This document shows positions 9,179 to 17,654 of a stretch of DNA of 44,528 nt, in pieces. Each line of letters begins with the position of its first letter. The stretch's first letter is position 1. Both the position numbers and the translations under genes were made by a program. The DNA is from Paenibacillus pasadenensis DSM 19293 (GTDB taxonomy: Bacteria; Bacillota; Bacilli; Paenibacillales; Paenibacillaceae): NCBI RefSeq assembly GCF_000422485.1, contig NZ_KE383854.1, positions 133,964 through 178,491 on the forward strand, in the 5' to 3' direction. The notes under the pieces are model-generated. The model searched no databases. It was given only the letters and a program-made list of their open reading frames with translations, and had not been told where the DNA came from.

Positions 9179-9350
9179 AACCCGAATTGATCGGGCTGCA
9201 GCCGCTGAACGAGGCCGCGCGAGCTATGCAACCCGATTTAATCGGGCTGCAGCCGCTGAACGAGGCCGCGCGAGCTATGCAACCCGATTTAATCGGGCTG
9301 CAGCCGCCAAACGAGGCCGCCCGCGCCGCGCCGCCCGATTCAGTTCGGGC
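9179..9350. repeat. 51-bp tandem array B (three units and a partial fourth)
   Basis: Units start at 9179, 9230, 9281 and a degraded one near 9332, again 51 bp apart. Each begins with a short palindrome CCCGATT-T-AATCGGG followed by a GC-rich stretch. The sequence is unrelated to array A on the other side of the terminator, but the period is the same. Confidence 0.88.
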
Positions 9351-9363
9351 TGTCCTCGCTCCA

Positions 9364-10320
9364 TCAAGCGCCGGTCGGCGCCTGGACGCTCAGCCATTTC
9401 TTCACGTCGTCGGTGTAGTTTCCGTCATTGCGCTCGACGACCGTCAGGAAGTTTTTGACCTTCATCAGCATCGGAGTGAAGCTGCTGGAGCTGGCGGCGT
9501 CGGCGACGGCCTTCTTGTAGGCGGCCAGCGCCTCGGCGTCGATCTTCTTGGTATCGTAGTCGAACAGCGGCGTATTGTTGCTGCCGTAGAACAGATGCGT
9601 CTTGAGCTGCTCGTAGCGCTCGCTCACCGCCTTGTAGCGGTTCGAGCTCCTGTACTGCAGCAGGAACCTCTCCGCGTCGAGATCGCGCTGCAGCAGCTCG
9701 CCCCAGCCGATGACGAGACCGGCGTCGCGCAGCGTCGGCTTGCGCACCTCGTCGGCCATCAGCTTGACGTACAGCTGGATGTCGGCGGTGACGCGGCTTT
9801 TCCAGTTCTCGTACAGCGGGTAGTTGATCACCGGGAAAAACATGCCCTCCGCCGTCGCGACGGCATAGCCCTGATCGCGAGAATCGGCCAGCAGCTTGCG
9901 GACGCTCTCGCCCTTCGCATGCTTCAGCAGCGATGTATACGTGCCGCTGCCGCCCGCCCTCCAGGCGTCGTCGATCGCCTTTTGCACGCCGCTCTGCTCA
10001 TAGCGATGCTGCAGCTTGCCGAGCGCGGCGTTTTGGGCGTTCTCCAGGCGCAGCGCCATCATCGAGGCGGTCCAGCTGTCGACCTTGGACAGATGGTTGT
10101 TCAGGTAGTTGACGGCTCGGGCGAGATTGCCGGAGGCGAGGATCGAGATGTACTCCCGGTAGTGCTGCTGGGACGAGGACGCTTCAGTCACGGCCGTAAT
10201 GGCCGCATGGCCCGGCGCCGGGGCCGGCTGGCCCTGCAGCGCGAAGGCGGAGCCGGCTCCGCCAGCCGTCAGCGACAGGACGAGCAGCGATGCGGCTGTC
10301 GTTTTCAACCTCTTTTTCAT
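9364..10320 (-). CDS. secreted protein of unknown function
   Basis: A 318-residue protein I do not recognise. Residues 1-28 form a Sec signal peptide (MKKRLKTTAASLLVLSLTAGGAGSAFA). The mature part is mostly helical and rich in Tyr, Lys and Gln (HYREYISILASGNLARAVNYLNNHL, AEGMFFPVINYPLYENWKSRV) with no Cys, so a soluble extracellular or wall-associated helical protein is likely. A good ribosome site (AGGAGGAG) precedes the ATG. It is transcribed alone and converges on the gene ending at 8665. Confidence 0.82.
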   Translation of the reverse strand: MKKRLKTTAASLLVLSLTAGGAGSAFALQGQPAPAPGHAAITAVTEASSSQQHYREYISILASGNLARAVNYLNNHLSKVDSWTASMMALRLENAQNAALGKLQHRYEQSGVQKAIDDAWRAGGSGTYTSLLKHAKGESVRKLLADSRDQGYAVATAEGMFFPVINYPLYENWKSRVTADIQLYVKLMADEVRKPTLRDAGLVIGWGELLQRDLDAERFLLQYRSSNRYKAVSERYEQLKTHLFYGSNNTPLFDYDTKKIDAEALAAYKKAVADAASSSSFTPMLMKVKNFLTVVERNDGNYTDDVKKWLSVQAPTGA

Positions 10321-10422
10321 GATGATCTCCTCCTGTGTTGGATGGGATGCTGCGGTTGCTCTCTCAGACGGTTCTTACACGAGAAGGTTGCAGGGCAATC
10401 ACGGACACGGGCCGCGCATCCC

Positions 10423-10451
10423 TTGACCGGCAAGCGATTAAGTGCGATAAC
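10423..10451 (+). promoter_or_regulatory. sigma-A-type promoter of the YjbR-like gene
   Basis: TTGACC and GATAAC are separated by 17 bp, 34 nt before the next ATG. The -10 box matches the consensus at four of six positions. Confidence 0.5.
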
Positions 10452-10484
10452 CAGTAGCAGGATCAACCATTCGGGAGGTAAACG

Positions 10485-10874
10485 ATGAACCACGAAAAGC
10501 TTCTGCGGATCGGCCTCGGCTACCCCGGCGCGAGCGTGAAAACCCCGTTCGACCCGCATATGCCGGTGCTGTTCGTGAAGGACAAGATGTTCGCCCTGCT
10601 CGGCTCCACCGGAGGGGTCGAGAGCGTCAATCTCAAGGTCAGTCCGGACGAGGCGTGGCTGCAGCGGGAGACGTACCCGGACGCGGTGCTGCCGGGCTAT
10701 CACATGAACAAGCGGCACTGGAACACCGTCGTGCTCGGCGGCGCCGTGCCGGACGACGTCGTGGAGGGCATGCTCCAGGAGAGCTATCTGCTCGTCGTGG
10801 CGGGCTTGCCCAAGGCGGTTCGAGCCGAGCTGGCGGCCAGCTTGAAGCGGGCGTTTCCGGATCGCGGCGATTAG
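10485..10874 (+). CDS. MmcQ/YjbR family protein
   Basis: A 129-residue soluble protein of the YjbR/MmcQ fold, sometimes called a CyaY-like DNA-binding protein. Typical segments are the start (LRIGLGYPGASVKTPF), PVLFVKDKMFALLG, VNLKVSPDEAWLQRETYP and PGYHMNKRHWNTVVL, followed by the final helix. Family members are about 115-130 aa, so this one is complete. Its cellular role is not established. GGGAGG lies 7 nt before the ATG. A purine-rich run (10890-10918) follows the gene. Confidence 0.88.
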   Translation: MNHEKLLRIGLGYPGASVKTPFDPHMPVLFVKDKMFALLGSTGGVESVNLKVSPDEAWLQRETYPDAVLPGYHMNKRHWNTVVLGGAVPDDVVEGMLQESYLLVVAGLPKAVRAELAASLKRAFPDRGD

Positions 10875-10977
10875 GTGGAAGCGGAACGGGTAAGGGAAGG
10901 GAAAGGGAAGGGAAAGGAGCTTGCTGCTCAGGCAGGCTTTTTTGCTATTTCACCGACAACGAGGGAGGAGCAATCCC

Positions 10978-11538
10978 ATGACCATGAAAACGAGAAAAGC
11001 GGCCGTGCTGCTGCTCGGAGCCTCGATCGCGCTCGCTGCCTGCTCCAATGCGAAGAACGAGCCGAGCCCGTCCCCGACGGCCGCGGCTCCATCGCCGCAA
11101 GCGTCGGCGAGCGTGCAGCCGTCGGGGGCGGCGCCGCCCGCCGAGACCGGCGGCGCGGACAATGCCGGCAGCGGGGCCGAGGCCGGAGCCGTCCGCTATT
11201 TCGGCGAGTGGAAGGTGACCGGCGACGTGGCCAGCACGCCCGTATCCGCCGGACCGGATGAATCCCTGATCGGCCAGGAGGCGTCCTTCTCCAAGGAATC
11301 GGCCCGCTTCGGCGACGCCGAGACGGCGAATCCCGTGTACGAGGAGAAGTCCTTGACCGCCGAGCAGTTCGCTCAGGATTACCGGATGCAGCTGAGCGAC
11401 CTCGGCATCGAAGGAGAGTCGGCGCAGACAGTCGAGATCAAAGATTTCGCGGGACCGAGCGGCATGTTCTTCATCAAGGACGACTCGACGCTGCTGATGA
11501 TTCTGGACGGCGTATTCTACGAGCTGAGCCGGGCTTGA
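10978..11538 (+). CDS. putative lipoprotein
   Basis: An exported lipoprotein of 186 residues. The signal sequence ends in the lipobox LAAC (MKTRKAAVLLLGASIALAAC). A Pro/Ser/Ala/Gly-rich tether (about 25-75) then leads to a compact domain (AVRYFGEWKVTG...GVFYELSRA). That domain has the pattern of a small lipocalin-like or beta-barrel module, with GEWKVTG near its start. I do not recognise the family. The ATG at 10978 has GGGAGGAG at 10962-10969; a second in-frame ATG at 10984 is also possible. It is followed directly by a terminator. Confidence 0.8.
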   Translation: MTMKTRKAAVLLLGASIALAACSNAKNEPSPSPTAAAPSPQASASVQPSGAAPPAETGGADNAGSGAEAGAVRYFGEWKVTGDVASTPVSAGPDESLIGQEASFSKESARFGDAETANPVYEEKSLTAEQFAQDYRMQLSDLGIEGESAQTVEIKDFAGPSGMFFIKDDSTLLMILDGVFYELSRA

Positions 11539-11553
11539 CCGGCTGAACGGCCC

Positions 11554-11605
11554 AAAAAGGCTGTCCTCGAAGGTCAACGAGGTTGACCGGGGACAGCCCT
11601 TTTTT
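11554..11605. terminator. rho-independent terminator
   Basis: Long hairpin: outer arms AAAAAGGCTGTCC / GGACAGCC and inner arms TCAAC / GTTGA, followed by a six-T run. It separates the lipoprotein gene from the convergent VOC gene. Confidence 0.9.
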
Positions 11606-11634
11606 GATTTTCCGACGAAACGGCGAAGCTCCGG

Positions 11635-12036
11635 CTACCGGGTCTGCTGCTCCGTCGTAATCATCCAGTTTACGCCGAAGCGGTCCGTCAGCTGGCCGAA
11701 CAGCGTGCCCCAGAACGCCTGCTCGAGCGGATGGTAGATTTGGCCGTCCTGCGACAAGCGGTCAAAGGCGCTGCGCGCATCCGCGTCGTCCGTGAACTCC
11801 AGCGACAGGAACGTATGGCTGCCCGGCTGCGGCGTCAGGATGCCGTCACATAGGAAAAACGTCACGCCGCCGGCGACGATCGTCATGTGGAGCACCTTGT
11901 CCGAGGCGTCCGGTCCGGCGCCGGGCATCTGGTCATGCGTCATGACGTTCAGAATTTCGCCGCCGAGCGCTTCGATATAAAATTCCGCCTGCTGACGGGC
12001 GTTGACGGACATGAGGTACGGAGTAAGCTTGGCCAT
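11635..12036 (-). CDS. PhnB-like VOC family protein
   Basis: A 133-residue VOC-fold protein of the PhnB/YjdN-like type. It starts MAKLTPYLMSVNARQQAEFYIEALGGE and ends WGTLFGQLTDRFGVNWMIT, which is the classic PhnB signature. This family has no agreed substrate; some members are antibiotic- or methyltransferase-like. Reading can be extended 29 codons upstream to 12123, but the internal ATG at 12036 matches the family's N-terminus and has AAAGG at a long spacing, so it is preferred. It is divergent from the second lytS gene. Confidence 0.87.
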   Translation of the reverse strand: MAKLTPYLMSVNARQQAEFYIEALGGEILNVMTHDQMPGAGPDASDKVLHMTIVAGGVTFFLCDGILTPQPGSHTFLSLEFTDDADARSAFDRLSQDGQIYHPLEQAFWGTLFGQLTDRFGVNWMITTEQQTR

Positions 12037-12208
12037 GGAGGATTCCAACCTTTCGAAGGGGAGTGTGCTTTCACGTCTAAGCATAACCGAACCAGGGGAG
12101 GCGGATTTCTTCCGGATCGCCATCCTGACGGAAGGCGTCCGTTCGGCCGCTCGTCCGGCTCGAGACTCTTTGTGCGCGGAGCCTCATTCCGGCGGAGCGC
12201 CGGATCGG

Positions 12209-12217
12209 GTACAATAC
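12209..12217 (+). promoter_or_regulatory. possible -10 box of the second lytS gene
   Basis: A TACAAT hexamer lies about 70 nt before the ATG at 12287. The sequence 17 bp upstream (TTCCGG) is a poor -35 box, so this is only a candidate. Confidence 0.3.
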
Positions 12218-12286
12218 AGGCAAGCGATTGTCCATTTTCAACCATGTATGCGCTACCATATGAAAAGAACCGAAAGGACGGACGCG

Positions 12287-14212
12287 ATGGAAGCCTACAC
12301 GCGCGCGCTCATCGAACGGATGGGCATGCTGCTCATCCTGATGTTCATCATGACCCGGCTGCCGCTGTTCCGCATGCTGCTCGACCGCGCCGTCACACTG
12401 CGGACGGGGCTGCTGCACGCCGTCATGTTCGGCCTCATCGGCATCGCCGGCACGCATGCGGGCGTGCTGGCGGGACCGGGCGGCATGGACGCCGCCTTCT
12501 GGATCCGCGAGGCGCGGCCGGATCAGCTGCTGGCGCACTCGGCGCTGATCGGCGTCGTGCTTGGGGGGCTGCTCGGCGGAGCGAGCGTCGGGGCCGGAGC
12601 GGGCCTCATCGCCGGCGCGTACGCCGCCTCGCTCGACGGCATGGCCGCAGACGCCTACCTCATCTCGACGCCGATCATCGGGCTGCTCGCCGGACTGGTC
12701 GCCCGCTTCTTCTATGAAGAGCGGATCATCGCGCCGATCAAGGCGTTTTTTATCGGCGTGTTCGCCCCGATCCTGCAAATGGGCGTCATCCTCATCGCCA
12801 CGACCGCGTCGCCGGAGTCGATCCGCCTCGTCAACGAGATCGGCATGCCGATGGTCATCTCCAGCAGCCTCGGCATCGCCTTGTTCGTCGCGATGATCCA
12901 GGTCGCGCTTGGCGAGCAGGAGCGCGCCGGGGCGGCGGAGACGCAGCGGGCGCTCGCGGTCGCCGGCACGGTGCTGCCGCATCTGGAAGGCCAGCTCACG
13001 CCCGACCGGGCGGCCGCCGCGGCCCGCGAGCTCGCGGGCGCGCTCGGAGTCGACGCGGTCGCCGTGGCGGACACGGCCGCCGTGCTGGCGCATTGCGGTC
13101 CCGGCGCGGAGCGGTTCCGGCCCGAGCATCCGCTCGCCTCGGCGCCGTGCCGACGCGCGCTGCAAGAGGACCGGGTGCTCGTCGCCGAGCCGACGCGGAC
13201 GGCGGACGAGCCGCCGCATCCGGCAGGGGGAAGGCTGCGGCAGCGGGCCGCGGCGCTCGCCAGGCGCGGCGTGCTGGAGAGCAAGCAGGGGCCGGGCGCC
13301 GTCGTGCTCATCCCGTTCCGGCAGGCCGGCCAGCCGGTCGGCGCGCTGCAGCTGTTCTACCGCAGCCGCCGGCAGGTGCGGCGCATCGAGGAGGAGTTCG
13401 CGGCGGGCCTCGCCCGCCTGCTCTCGACGCAGCTGACGCTGTCGCGGGCGGCGGAGCTGGAGGTGCTGACCAAGGACGCCGAGCTGAGGGCGCTGCAGGC
13501 GCAGATCCATCCTCATTTTCTGTTCAACACGCTTAATTCCATCGTCACGCTCATCCGCACCGCGCCGGACGACGCGCGGCAGCTGACGCGGCAGCTCGCG
13601 CAGTTCATGCGGGCGAGCCTGCGCACGGCGCACTCGCCGCTCATCCCGCTGAGCCAGGAGCTGGAGCATCTCGGCGCGTATCTGGACATCCTGCGCGTGC
13701 GCTTCGGCGACCAGATGGAGCTGCGGGGCCTCTCGGGCGACGGGCTGCCCGATGCGTTCATCCCGCCGTCGACGCTGCAGCCGCTCGTGGAGAACTGCAT
13801 CCGCCACGGGCTGGCGAGCCGGCCGGCCGGCGGAGCGGCTGCCGTCGAAGCGGAGGCGGATGCGGAAGGGATCCTCATTTCCGTGCGGGACAACGGCACC
13901 GGCATCCGGGCGGAGCTGCTGCCGCTGCTAGGGGCCGCGCCGCTGGCGACGCTGGAGGCGGTGCCGCAGGCGCCGCTCGGCGCAGCGTCGCAGGCGCCGC
14001 TGCAAGCCGGGCCCCGCGCCGCGCTGGACGCGAAGCCTCCGGCCGCAGAGCCGGACGCGGCGGGGGCGAGCAACGGTCTCGGCGTGTACAACGTCAATCA
14101 GCGGCTCATCCGGCTCGTTGGAGCGGAGGCCGCGCTCGTATATGAGAATCTGCCCGAGGGCGGGAGCCGCGTGACGTTCCGGCTGCCGCGGGCGAGGAGG
14201 GATGCGGATTGA
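12287..14212 (+). CDS. LytS-family sensor histidine kinase (second copy)
   Basis: A 641-residue membrane kinase with the same layout as the one at 803-2608. There are several N-terminal hydrophobic segments with the Gly-rich loop GGLLGGASVGAGAGLIAGAY, a GAF-like middle, HPHFLFNTLNSI near residue 407, and an ATPase with ENCIRHGL, RDNGTGI (near 537) and GLGVYNVNQRL. An insertion of about 50 Ala/Pro-rich residues lies between the last two ATPase motifs, in or near the ATP lid, which is unusual. The start at 12287 is set by AAAGGA (12273-12278) with 8-nt spacing. Its stop overlaps the regulator start (ATTGA), so the pair is coupled. Confidence 0.92.
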   Translation: MEAYTRALIERMGMLLILMFIMTRLPLFRMLLDRAVTLRTGLLHAVMFGLIGIAGTHAGVLAGPGGMDAAFWIREARPDQLLAHSALIGVVLGGLLGGASVGAGAGLIAGAYAASLDGMAADAYLISTPIIGLLAGLVARFFYEERIIAPIKAFFIGVFAPILQMGVILIATTASPESIRLVNEIGMPMVISSSLGIALFVAMIQVALGEQERAGAAETQRALAVAGTVLPHLEGQLTPDRAAAAARELAGALGVDAVAVADTAAVLAHCGPGAERFRPEHPLASAPCRRALQEDRVLVAEPTRTADEPPHPAGGRLRQRAAALARRGVLESKQGPGAVVLIPFRQAGQPVGALQLFYRSRRQVRRIEEEFAAGLARLLSTQLTLSRAAELEVLTKDAELRALQAQIHPHFLFNTLNSIVTLIRTAPDDARQLTRQLAQFMRASLRTAHSPLIPLSQELEHLGAYLDILRVRFGDQMELRGLSGDGLPDAFIPPSTLQPLVENCIRHGLASRPAGGAAAVEAEADAEGILISVRDNGTGIRAELLPLLGAAPLATLEAVPQAPLGAASQAPLQAGPRAALDAKPPAAEPDAAGASNGLGVYNVNQRLIRLVGAEAALVYENLPEGGSRVTFRLPRARRDAD

Positions 14213-15192
14213 GAGACTTGGAGAAAGGCACGGGGCGATCGCTGACCGTGCTCATTGCCGACGACGAGCGGCTCGCGCGGGAGGAGCTCGTCTACCTGCT
14301 GTCGCGGGAGGCCGGCGTCGAGCTGGTCGGCCAGGCGTGCAGCGGGCGCGAGGCGCTGGAGCAGGCCCGCCGCCTGCGGCCGGACGCGCTGTTCCTCGAC
14401 GTGGAGATGCCGGAGGGCAGCGGCCTGCAGGCGGCTCGGCGGCTGCGGGAGGAGGGCTCCGCGCCGATGATCGTGTTCACGACCGCCTACGACCGCTATG
14501 CGGTGGAGGCGTTCGGCGTCGAGGCGGTCGACTACCTGCTCAAGCCGTACGAGGAGGAGCGGCTGCGCGAAGCGCTGGCCCGGCTGCGGCAGCGCAAGGA
14601 AGCGGGGACGGAGCCGGCGAGCCGGGAGGGCGGTCCGGCAGGTGGCATGTTGCCGGAGACGGAGGGCGGCGCGGATCGCCCGCTCGCCGAGGCGGCGGCC
14701 GTAGCGGACTTGTCCGCCGCCCCGTCTTTGGAGGGCTCGGTCCGGCCGTCCGATCAGCAAGAGGGCGAGGTGGCCTCGGCCGCCGCTTCTCCCGCCGCCG
14801 GAGCCGTCCCGAGAATCGATCACGCTGGCATAGATCCAGCCGCCTCCGTCCCGCGCAAGGCACGGCTGCTCGTCGAGGACGGCGGCCGCATGATCGTGCT
14901 CGACGCGGCGCTGCTGCTGTACGCCGCCAAGGAGGACAAGTCCACGCGCCTGCGCATGGCCGACGGCTCGGACCATTTCACCCGGCAGACGCTGCAGGAG
15001 CTGGAGGAACGGCTCGGCCGCGGATTTTTTCGCCCGCATCGCAGCTATCTCGTCCATCTCGACTATATCAAGGAGATCGAGCCCTGGTTCAACGGTGCGT
15101 ACAATCTGGTGCTGAAGCATGCCGAGGGAGAGCGGATTCCGGTCTCGCGCGCAGCCGCGAAGGACATGCTGCGGCTGCTGGAAGGAAGCTGA
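14209..15192 (+). CDS. LytTR-family response regulator (second copy)
   Basis: A 327-residue partner of the preceding kinase. The receiver has IADDE, LFLDVEMPEG, FTTAYDRYA and LLKPYEEE. The C-terminal LytTR domain has HRSYLVHLDYI and RIPVSRAAAKDMLRLL. The linker is about 95 residues of Ala/Gly/Glu/Pro-rich sequence, far longer than the usual 20-30. The TTG start at 14209 lies 8 nt after GAGGAGG (14194-14200); no better start exists in frame. The next operon downstream encodes an acetate-type symporter, which makes it a plausible target. This is inferred from position only. Confidence 0.92.
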   Translation: MRDLEKGTGRSLTVLIADDERLAREELVYLLSREAGVELVGQACSGREALEQARRLRPDALFLDVEMPEGSGLQAARRLREEGSAPMIVFTTAYDRYAVEAFGVEAVDYLLKPYEEERLREALARLRQRKEAGTEPASREGGPAGGMLPETEGGADRPLAEAAAVADLSAAPSLEGSVRPSDQQEGEVASAAASPAAGAVPRIDHAGIDPAASVPRKARLLVEDGGRMIVLDAALLLYAAKEDKSTRLRMADGSDHFTRQTLQELEERLGRGFFRPHRSYLVHLDYIKEIEPWFNGAYNLVLKHAEGERIPVSRAAAKDMLRLLEGS

Positions 15193-15230
15193 GCGGATGC
15201 GTCTGGCGGCGCAGCGCCCCCTGCCTGACC

Positions 15231-15415
15231 CTAACGATACCAGCAAGCGCTATTTGGCGGTTTGGATGGCTTTTTCGGAGCTATCGATACGGAGGAGCGC
15301 TATTTTGTCGAAAAAGCGGCTTTGGGAGCGACTTGGGCAGCAATAAGGCCTGTCCGTATCGTTAGCATTCCATTCGGCGCGAATCGGAAGGAATAAGGGC
15401 TGTGAGTATCATTAG
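15231..15415. repeat. 50-bp-period repeat array C
   Basis: CTAACGATAC at 15231 and TATCGATAC at 15282 are 50 bp apart, as are GCGCTATTT at 15247 and 15297. The TGTCCGTATCGTTAGC and TGTGAGTATCATTAGC blocks at 15351 and 15401 are also 50 bp apart but in opposite orientation to the first block. The element is thus two short tandem arrays facing each other, bounded by CTAACGATAC and GTATCGTTAG. No gene is visible in 15193-15685. Confidence 0.7.
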
Positions 15416-15443
15416 CTGGCGGAGCAGGCGAATGGGAACGCCC

Positions 15444-15567
15444 GACTCGCTCGTCGCGATGGGCGGCGGGGCTGGCGGAGCGCGCCTGGCGCACAGCGTG
15501 GCCCTCCCTGCAGGATCATTCTTGACCCTAATGCGGCCAGGACGCTGTGTTCGCTCGCTGGCGAGTC
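15444..15567. other. nested inverted repeats, possible structured RNA
   Basis: GACTCGC (15444-15450) can pair with GCGAGTC (15561-15567). Inside it, CACAGCGT+GGCC (15492-15503) can pair with GGCC+ACGCTGTG (15535-15549) across a 3-nt bulge. A loop of about 31 nt remains. No T-run follows, so it is not a simple terminator. It sits about 120 bp upstream of the symporter operon. Confidence 0.4.
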
Positions 15568-15645
15568 AAGTTTGAATTTCCAACCGTTCGCGCCCCGATT
15601 CCGACGTTTCGCGCCGACCCCGTTCCTTCTTCGCCCGACGCTCGC

Positions 15646-15669
15646 TATAGTTATAGGGAAGCGTTTTCA
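15646..15669 (+). promoter_or_regulatory. candidate -10 box and cre (CcpA) site
   Basis: TATAGT (15646-15651) is followed by GGGAAGCGTTTTCA (15656-15669). This matches the catabolite-responsive element consensus TGWAANCGNTNWCA at 9 of 11 defined positions. It lies immediately before the ribosome site of the DUF485 gene, where CcpA binding would block transcription. That fits catabolite repression of acetate uptake. Confidence 0.5.
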
Positions 15670-15685
15670 TAAAGGAGGAAGTCCG

Positions 15686-16024
15686 GTGTCCAAACTGACG
15701 TACACGGATGTAGCCCATTCGGATTCGTTCCGCAGGCTGCTTCGCAAGAAGAAACAGTTTCTGCTTCCCATGAGCGTTTTCTTCCTGGCCTTCTACTTCA
15801 CGCTCCCGCTCCTGACCGCCTTCTCGACCGTGCTCAACGAGCCGGCCGTCGGTCCCGTCTCCTGGGCGTGGCTGCTCGCCAGCGCGCAGTTCATCATGAC
15901 GTGGGCGCTCTGCATCATCTACACCCGCAGGGCCGCCCGCTTCGATGAGATGGTCGAAGCCATCAAGGCCGAGGTCGCCGAGCGCGGCCAAGCCCCGGAC
16001 AAGAAAGGACGGAAGACGTCATGA
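15686..16024 (+). CDS. DUF485 family membrane protein (YjcH-like)
   Basis: A 112-residue inner membrane protein with two hydrophobic segments (LLPMSVFFLAFYFTLPLLTAF and WAWLLASAQFIMTWALCIIY) and a charged C-terminus, as in YjcH. Members are encoded next to acetate-type symporters and are thought to be accessory subunits. The GTG start at 15686 is fixed by AAAGGAGG (15671-15678) 7 nt upstream. Its TGA overlaps the ATG of the symporter gene (ATGA), showing tight coupling. Confidence 0.92.
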   Translation: MSKLTYTDVAHSDSFRRLLRKKKQFLLPMSVFFLAFYFTLPLLTAFSTVLNEPAVGPVSWAWLLASAQFIMTWALCIIYTRRAARFDEMVEAIKAEVAERGQAPDKKGRKTS

Positions 16025-17565
16025 ACACCGCGTTCCTGCTGTTCCTGCTGATCGTGCTCGGCACGCTCGTCATCACCTACTACGCCTCCAAAAAAACGAA
16101 GACCGCCAATGAATTCTACACCGCCGGAGGCGGACTGACCGGCTGGCAGAACGGGCTCGCGATCGCGGGCGACTACATGTCCGCGGCCTCGTTCCTCGGC
16201 ATCGCCGGCATGATCGCGCTGTTCGGCTTCGACGGCTTCTTCTACAGCATCGGCTTCCTCGTCGCCTATCTCGTCGTGCTGTACCTGGTCGCCGAGCCGC
16301 TGCGCAACCTCGGCCGCTACACAATGGCCGACATGATCGCCGCGCGCTTCAACCAGGCGAAGATCCGCGGCGTCGCCGCGCTCAACTCGATCGTCATCTC
16401 GATCTTCTACATGATCGCGCAGCTCGTCGGCGCGGGCGGCCTGATCGCCCTGCTCATCCCGAGCCTCGACTATACGACGAGCGTGCTCATTGTGGGCGTG
16501 CTCATGACCGTCTACGTCGTCTTCGGCGGCATGACGGCGACGAGCTGGGTGCAGATCATCAAGTGCGTGCTGCTCATGGCCGGCACGCTCATCATCTCGC
16601 TCATCGTATTCGCCAAGTTCGACTTCAACGTCGGCCATATGTTCACCGAGATGAAGACGGCCACCGGCCTCGGTGAGGCGTTCCTCAATCCGGGCAACAA
16701 GTTCACGAACGGGCTCGACACGATCTCGCTCAACCTGGCGCTTGTGCTCGGCACCGCCGGCCTGCCGCATATCCTGATCCGCTTCTTCACGGTCAAGGAC
16801 GCGCCGACCGCGCGCAAGTCCGTCGTCGTCGCGACCTGGATCATCGGCGTCTTCTACGTCATGACGCTGTTCCTCGGCTTCGGCGCAGCCGCCTTCGTCG
16901 GCGAGGCCGCGATCGTCGAGGCCAACGCCGCCGGCAACATGGCCGCGCCGCTGCTCGCCAAGGTGCTCGGAGGCGAGTTCCTGTTCGCCTTTGTCTCCGC
17001 TGTCGCCTTCGCCACGATCCTCGCGGTCGTCGCGGGACTCGTCCTGTCAGCCGCCTCGGCCTTCTCGCATGACTTCTACAACCATATCCTGCGCAAAGGC
17101 AAGGCCAAGGAGAAGGAGCAGGTGCGCATGGCCAAGTACGCCTCCGTCGGCGTCGCCATCGTCTCGATCCTCCTGGCGCTGTTCGCGCAGAAGCTGAACG
17201 TCGCCTTCCTCGTCTCGCTGGCGTTCGCCGTCGCGGCAAGCGCGAACCTGCCGGTCATCCTGTTCACCGTGTTCTGGAAGCGGTTCAACACCGCCGGCGC
17301 GGTCACCGGCATGCTGACCGGCCTTATCTCGGCCCTGTTCCTCGTCATGATCAGCCCGAACGTCTGGAATCCGGTCGCGGGCAAGGCGATCCTCGTCGGC
17401 ACGCCGCTCATCGACCTGACCAACCCGGGCATCATCTCGATCCCGCTCGGCTTCCTCGGCGCCTTCCTCGGCACGTACTTCTCGTCCCGGACGGACGAGG
17501 CCAAGTTCGACGAGGTGCTCGTCAAGGCCAACACCGGCATCGCGGAGCTGCCGACGTCGAACTGA
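16021..17565 (+). CDS. actP: cation/acetate symporter (ActP-like)
   Basis: A 514-residue member of the solute:sodium symporter family with about 13 membrane segments. It shows YASKKTKTANEFYTAGGGLTGWQNGLAIAGDYMSAASFLG at the N-terminus and the conserved GTAGLPHILIRFFTVKDAPTARKSV loop of the ActP/YjcG branch. It would import acetate and related short carboxylates with Na+ or H+. The gene follows the DUF485 partner with a 4-bp overlap. No acetyl-CoA synthetase gene is in the window. Substrate preference (acetate, pyruvate, glycolate) cannot be settled from sequence. No clear terminator was seen before the next gene. Confidence 0.92.
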   Translation: MNTAFLLFLLIVLGTLVITYYASKKTKTANEFYTAGGGLTGWQNGLAIAGDYMSAASFLGIAGMIALFGFDGFFYSIGFLVAYLVVLYLVAEPLRNLGRYTMADMIAARFNQAKIRGVAALNSIVISIFYMIAQLVGAGGLIALLIPSLDYTTSVLIVGVLMTVYVVFGGMTATSWVQIIKCVLLMAGTLIISLIVFAKFDFNVGHMFTEMKTATGLGEAFLNPGNKFTNGLDTISLNLALVLGTAGLPHILIRFFTVKDAPTARKSVVVATWIIGVFYVMTLFLGFGAAAFVGEAAIVEANAAGNMAAPLLAKVLGGEFLFAFVSAVAFATILAVVAGLVLSAASAFSHDFYNHILRKGKAKEKEQVRMAKYASVGVAIVSILLALFAQKLNVAFLVSLAFAVAASANLPVILFTVFWKRFNTAGAVTGMLTGLISALFLVMISPNVWNPVAGKAILVGTPLIDLTNPGIISIPLGFLGAFLGTYFSSRTDEAKFDEVLVKANTGIAELPTSN

Positions 17566-17654
17566 CTGCCGCAGCCGCAGGGAGCGCGCGCATAATTTTC
17601 CGCATCCGATCCACCCTAGGAGAGAGCTTACATTGACTCCGGGGAGTGTTGGAC

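Noticed and set aside
10878-10948. Small gene overlapping the GGGAA-rich run
   Set aside because: Low-complexity purine-rich sequence with no separate ribosome site; the lipoprotein start at 10978 is better supported than upstream starts.
15492-15549. Rho-independent terminator for the LytTR gene
   Set aside because: The loop is over 30 nt and there is no T-run after the right arm.
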